Shown: piece after piece, positions 61,714-64,000 of the stretch
Layout: every line of letters begins with the position of its first letter
Position numbering within the stretch: position 1 is the first letter of the stretch
DNA from: JAVVPO01 sp036655715
GTDB taxonomy: Bacteria > Bacillota > Clostridia > Lachnospirales > Cellulosilyticaceae
Length of the DNA stretch: 64,000 nucleotides
NCBI GenBank assembly: GCA_036655715.1
Contig: JAVVPO010000004.1
Location: 1 to 64,000, forward strand
Reading direction: 5' to 3'
Translations under genes and position numbers: made by a program
The notes under the pieces: generated by a model
Told to the model about the DNA's origin: nothing
What the model saw: only the letters and a program-made list of their open reading frames with translations
The model's database searches: none

Positions 61714-62964
61714 TTACTTTGATTTTTCTGCGCCATATAAGCTAGCTGAAGTCATTCCCATGTTTACAAATAGCTTTAGAATAATTCTTGTTACTACTAA
61801 TGCTGTAAACATAGATACGATAATACCTATACCTAGTGTCGTTGCGAAACTCTTAATGATTCCTGTCCCCAACATATAAAGTACTCCTGCTGCTATAAGC
61901 GTAGTAATATTACCATCTATAATGGCACTAAATGCTTTATCAAATCCAGCATCTACTGCTGAACGCACACTTCTGCCTACTACTAATTCTTCTTTAATAC
62001 GTGTGAAAATAATAACATTTGCATCTACTGCCATACCAATTGAAAGTATAATCCCTGCTATACCTGGCAATGTGAGTGTATCTCTTCTTAGACTAAGTAT
62101 CATGATAACAAGTGCTACATAGAAAACAAGTGCTATATCTGCTGCAACACCATTCACTCTATACACTACTACCATAAAGATAAGTATAAGTACAAATCCT
62201 ATGATACCTGCTTTAATACTTGTATTAAGTGCATCCATACCAAGTTTAGCGCCAATACCATTTGATGAGATTGGCTCAAGTGCAAATGGTAGTGAACCTG
62301 CTTCTATACGCTCTGCTAATTGCTTTGCTGAATCAGGTGTGAAACTCCCTTGAATAATAGATTTACCATCTCTTATTTGCTCATTAACATTAGGCGCACT
62401 AATAATCATATCATCTAATTTAATGACAATTGGTTTACCTACATTGTTTTTAGTTGCTTCTGAAAAAGCCTCTGTGCCTTCTTTGTCAAGTTCAATTGAT
62501 ACAACTGCTTCCTGACCTCTACCTGTATCTACAATCTGAGGACTTGCTTTAACGATATTTTTACCAGTCATAATCTGGTTACCTTTTTCATCCTCGAATG
62601 TAAGCATTGCTGTTGCCCCTATACTCGCCATAGCCTCTTGAGGATCATCTACACCAGGTATATCTACCCTGATACGATTACTTCCCTCTATTGCAGCCTC
62701 TGCCTCTGTATACCCCTCTTTGTCAAGCCTAACTTGTATCATCTGAAGTGCTGCTGACATATCCTCTGGTGTTGGATTTTCTATAGCAGCTTGATAAACT
62801 ATGTTTACCCCACCTTGTAGGTCTAACCCTAGCTTGATGTTATTCATACCTAATAGCTTGTCCTCTCCTACCCCTATATACGCTACAGCTGCTGATCCCG
62901 CAACTACAACTAATACGAGTATGAGGAGTAGAATACTTTTTGCTTTGCTATTATTCCCTTTCAT
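61714..62964 (-). CDS. secD: Protein translocase subunit SecD
   Basis: 416 residues. The first membrane segment is at about 10-29, followed by L-G-L-D-L-Q-G-G-V (D1 signature), a P1 head domain shorter than in Escherichia coli, and five C-terminal membrane segments containing G-M-A-V-D-A-N-V-I-I-F-T-R-I-K-E-E. AAGGAGG precedes the ATG. It lies 100 bp downstream of the SCIFF maturase gene, with a perfect inverted repeat between them. Confidence 0.97.
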   Translation of the reverse strand: MKGNNSKAKSILLLILVLVVVAGSAAVAYIGVGEDKLLGMNNIKLGLDLQGGVNIVYQAAIENPTPEDMSAALQMIQVRLDKEGYTEAEAAIEGSNRIRVDIPGVDDPQEAMASIGATAMLTFEDEKGNQIMTGKNIVKASPQIVDTGRGQEAVVSIELDKEGTEAFSEATKNNVGKPIVIKLDDMIISAPNVNEQIRDGKSIIQGSFTPDSAKQLAERIEAGSLPFALEPISSNGIGAKLGMDALNTSIKAGIIGFVLILIFMVVVYRVNGVAADIALVFYVALVIMILSLRRDTLTLPGIAGIILSIGMAVDANVIIFTRIKEELVVGRSVRSAVDAGFDKAFSAIIDGNITTLIAAGVLYMLGTGIIKSFATTLGIGIIVSMFTALVVTRIILKLFVNMGMTSASLYGAEKSK

Positions 62965-62984
62965 TGCATTTCCTCCTTAGTGTA

Positions 62985-63020
62985 ACAAAACTTATATAAT
63001 TTGATTATATAAGTTTTGTC
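62985..63020. repeat. Perfect 15-bp inverted repeat between scfB and secD
   Basis: ACAAAACTTATATAA is followed by a TTTGA spacer and its exact complement. It lacks a proper T-run on the minus strand, so it is either a weak terminator or an mRNA-processing hairpin limiting readthrough into secD. Confidence 0.65.
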
Positions 63021-63064
63021 AAATTTAGTCAACTTTGTCACCAAATTCTTAAATCTTTTCTAGC

Positions 63065-64000
63065 TTATTCACACAACTCTGCTTTTAAACCAATGGCACA
63101 TTCAAGGCGTTTTTTCTCAAGGTCACAACCTATTTCATAAACTGAATTGATATTCCCATGGAAATGATAAGAGTTAGCTGCACATCCACCACTACAGTAA
63201 AGTTTTGCCCAACAGCTTACACATTCATCTTTACTATATACATTACATTTTTCAAACTCACTACGTTGTTCTAAGTTTGTTACACCTTCCCATACATCTC
63301 CCATTTTAAACTCAGGCATCCCTGCAAATTGGTGACATGGGAAAAGTTCTCCATTTGGTGTTGCTGCTAAGTATTCTGTACCTGAACCACATCCCGCTAA
63401 ACGTTTGTGTACACATGGTCCACCTGTAAGGTCTACCATGAAGTGGAAGAAGTTAAAGCATTTGCCATCTTCTTTATGTCTTCTAAGCATCTCTTTTGCA
63501 AGTCTTTCATACTCATTACAGATTGTATCGATATCTCCTGTTTGAAGTGCATATTCCATATCTGCTGGTGCAACTACTGGTTCTGCTGATACTTCATCAA
63601 ATCCTTGATCTGCCATGTGTGTTACATCATTTGCGAAATCTAAGTTGTGGTGTGTAAAAGTACCACGGATATAGTACTGTTTGTTTCCTCTTTTTTCTAC
63701 TAGCTTCTTGAATTTTGGAAGAATGATATCATAGCTTCCTTTTCCATTGCAAGTAGGTCTCATTTTATCATTTACTTCCGGTCTACCATCAAGGCTAAGT
63801 ACTACGTTGTACATATGTTCATTGAGGTAATCAATGATTTCATCATTTAGTAATACGCCATTAGTAGTCATAGTAAATCTGAAGTTTTTACCACATTCAG
63901 CTTCTTTACCTCTTGCGTAGTCTACAACCTCTTTAACTACATCAAAGTTCATAAGAGGTTCTCCCCCAAAGAAGTCTACTTCGATATTTTTTCTATGTGC
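63065..64000 (-). CDS. scfB: SCIFF peptide radical-SAM maturase, partial (5' end outside the window)
   Basis: 312 codons are visible; the gene runs past base 64000, and the first visible residues (A-H-R-K-N-I-E-V-D-F-F-G-G-E-P-L) are internal. F-F-G-G-E-P is the S-adenosylmethionine-contact motif that follows the C-x3-C-x2-C cluster motif, which lies outside. The C-terminal SPASM region has G-C-G-S-G-T-E-Y-L-A, C-H-Q-F-A-G, C-V-S-C-W-A-K-L-Y-C-S-G-G-C-A-A-N and a late Cys. It makes thioether cross-links in the six-cysteine SCIFF peptide. Location directly ahead of secD-secF is the known clostridial context. An anaerobic sulfatase maturase is the main alternative and fits less well. Confidence 0.88.
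   Translation of the reverse strand, partial: AHRKNIEVDFFGGEPLMNFDVVKEVVDYARGKEAECGKNFRFTMTTNGVLLNDEIIDYLNEHMYNVVLSLDGRPEVNDKMRPTCNGKGSYDIILPKFKKLVEKRGNKQYYIRGTFTHHNLDFANDVTHMADQGFDEVSAEPVVAPADMEYALQTGDIDTICNEYERLAKEMLRRHKEDGKCFNFFHFMVDLTGGPCVHKRLAGCGSGTEYLAATPNGELFPCHQFAGMPEFKMGDVWEGVTNLEQRSEFEKCNVYSKDECVSCWAKLYCSGGCAANSYHFHGNINSVYEIGCDLEKKRLECAIGLKAELCE

Noticed and set aside
63065..64000. Anaerobic sulfatase maturase, which the sulfatases need
   Set aside because: The SPASM Cys pattern and the position next to secD-secF fit the SCIFF maturase better, and it is 45 kb from the sulfatases. A tree would settle it.

Overview
The window comes from the chromosome of a low-GC, spore-forming, anaerobic Firmicute of class Clostridia. 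A Lachnospiraceae-like (possibly Cellulosilyticum-like) organism is my guess, not something the sequence proves. Supporting signs are strong AAGGAGG ribosome sites, a T-box leader on hisS-aspS, SpoIID and SPOCS (DUF3794) domains, oxygen-independent HemZ, and a SCIFF radical-SAM maturase beside secD-secF. I see no rRNA, tRNA, CRISPR array, insertion sequence or prophage gene.

Region 1 (1-5.4 kb) is one very large gene. Its product is a DUF11-repeat protein ending in a SPOCS domain, with no visible signal peptide, and is probably a spore-surface or cell-surface protein. Region 2 (5.4-25.8 kb) is a glycan-utilisation locus. On the minus strand lie three paralogous lipoprotein solute-binding proteins, a PL8-type polysaccharide lyase, a GH43-like protein and, further right, a GH29 fucosidase. 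On the plus strand lie two sulfatases, a GH35 beta-galactosidase, a heparinase II/III-type lyase and a GH123-like (DUF4091) enzyme. None of the enzymes has a visible signal peptide, so oligosaccharides are probably imported and dismantled in the cytoplasm. An acyl-ACP thioesterase sits between the GH123 and GH29 genes. The operon at 32.9-36.0 kb (AgaS-type isomerase/deaminase, tagatose-bisphosphate aldolase, sugar kinase) would consume galactosamine-type products. Together this suggests a sulfated, fucosylated, GalNAc-containing glycan such as a glycosaminoglycan or mucin-type chain. ABC permeases, GH88, N-acetylgalactosamine-6-phosphate deacetylase and the anaerobic sulfatase maturase are not in the window.

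Region 3 (25.8-44 kb) is mixed chromosome: an SDR oxidoreductase with queA, a TetR regulator with a cation/proton antiporter, a SpoIID/LytB protein, an unrecognised 321-residue protein, a MATE transporter remnant, DedA, a gamma-carbonic-anhydrase-like protein, MprF, and two tandem PAS histidine kinases. One of these kinases has Asn where the phospho-accepting His should be.

Region 4 (44-64 kb) is a housekeeping series on the minus strand in a classic clostridial order: scfB (cut by the window edge)-secD-secF, recJ-apt, rel-dtd, MBL hydrolase-hemZ, and T-box-hisS-aspS. It is interrupted by an S1-domain gene, an AI-2E family transporter, a flavoprotein with SLH-like repeats, a GNAT acetyltransferase, a 64% GC island near 48.35 kb, and a decayed reading frame near 60.6 kb.
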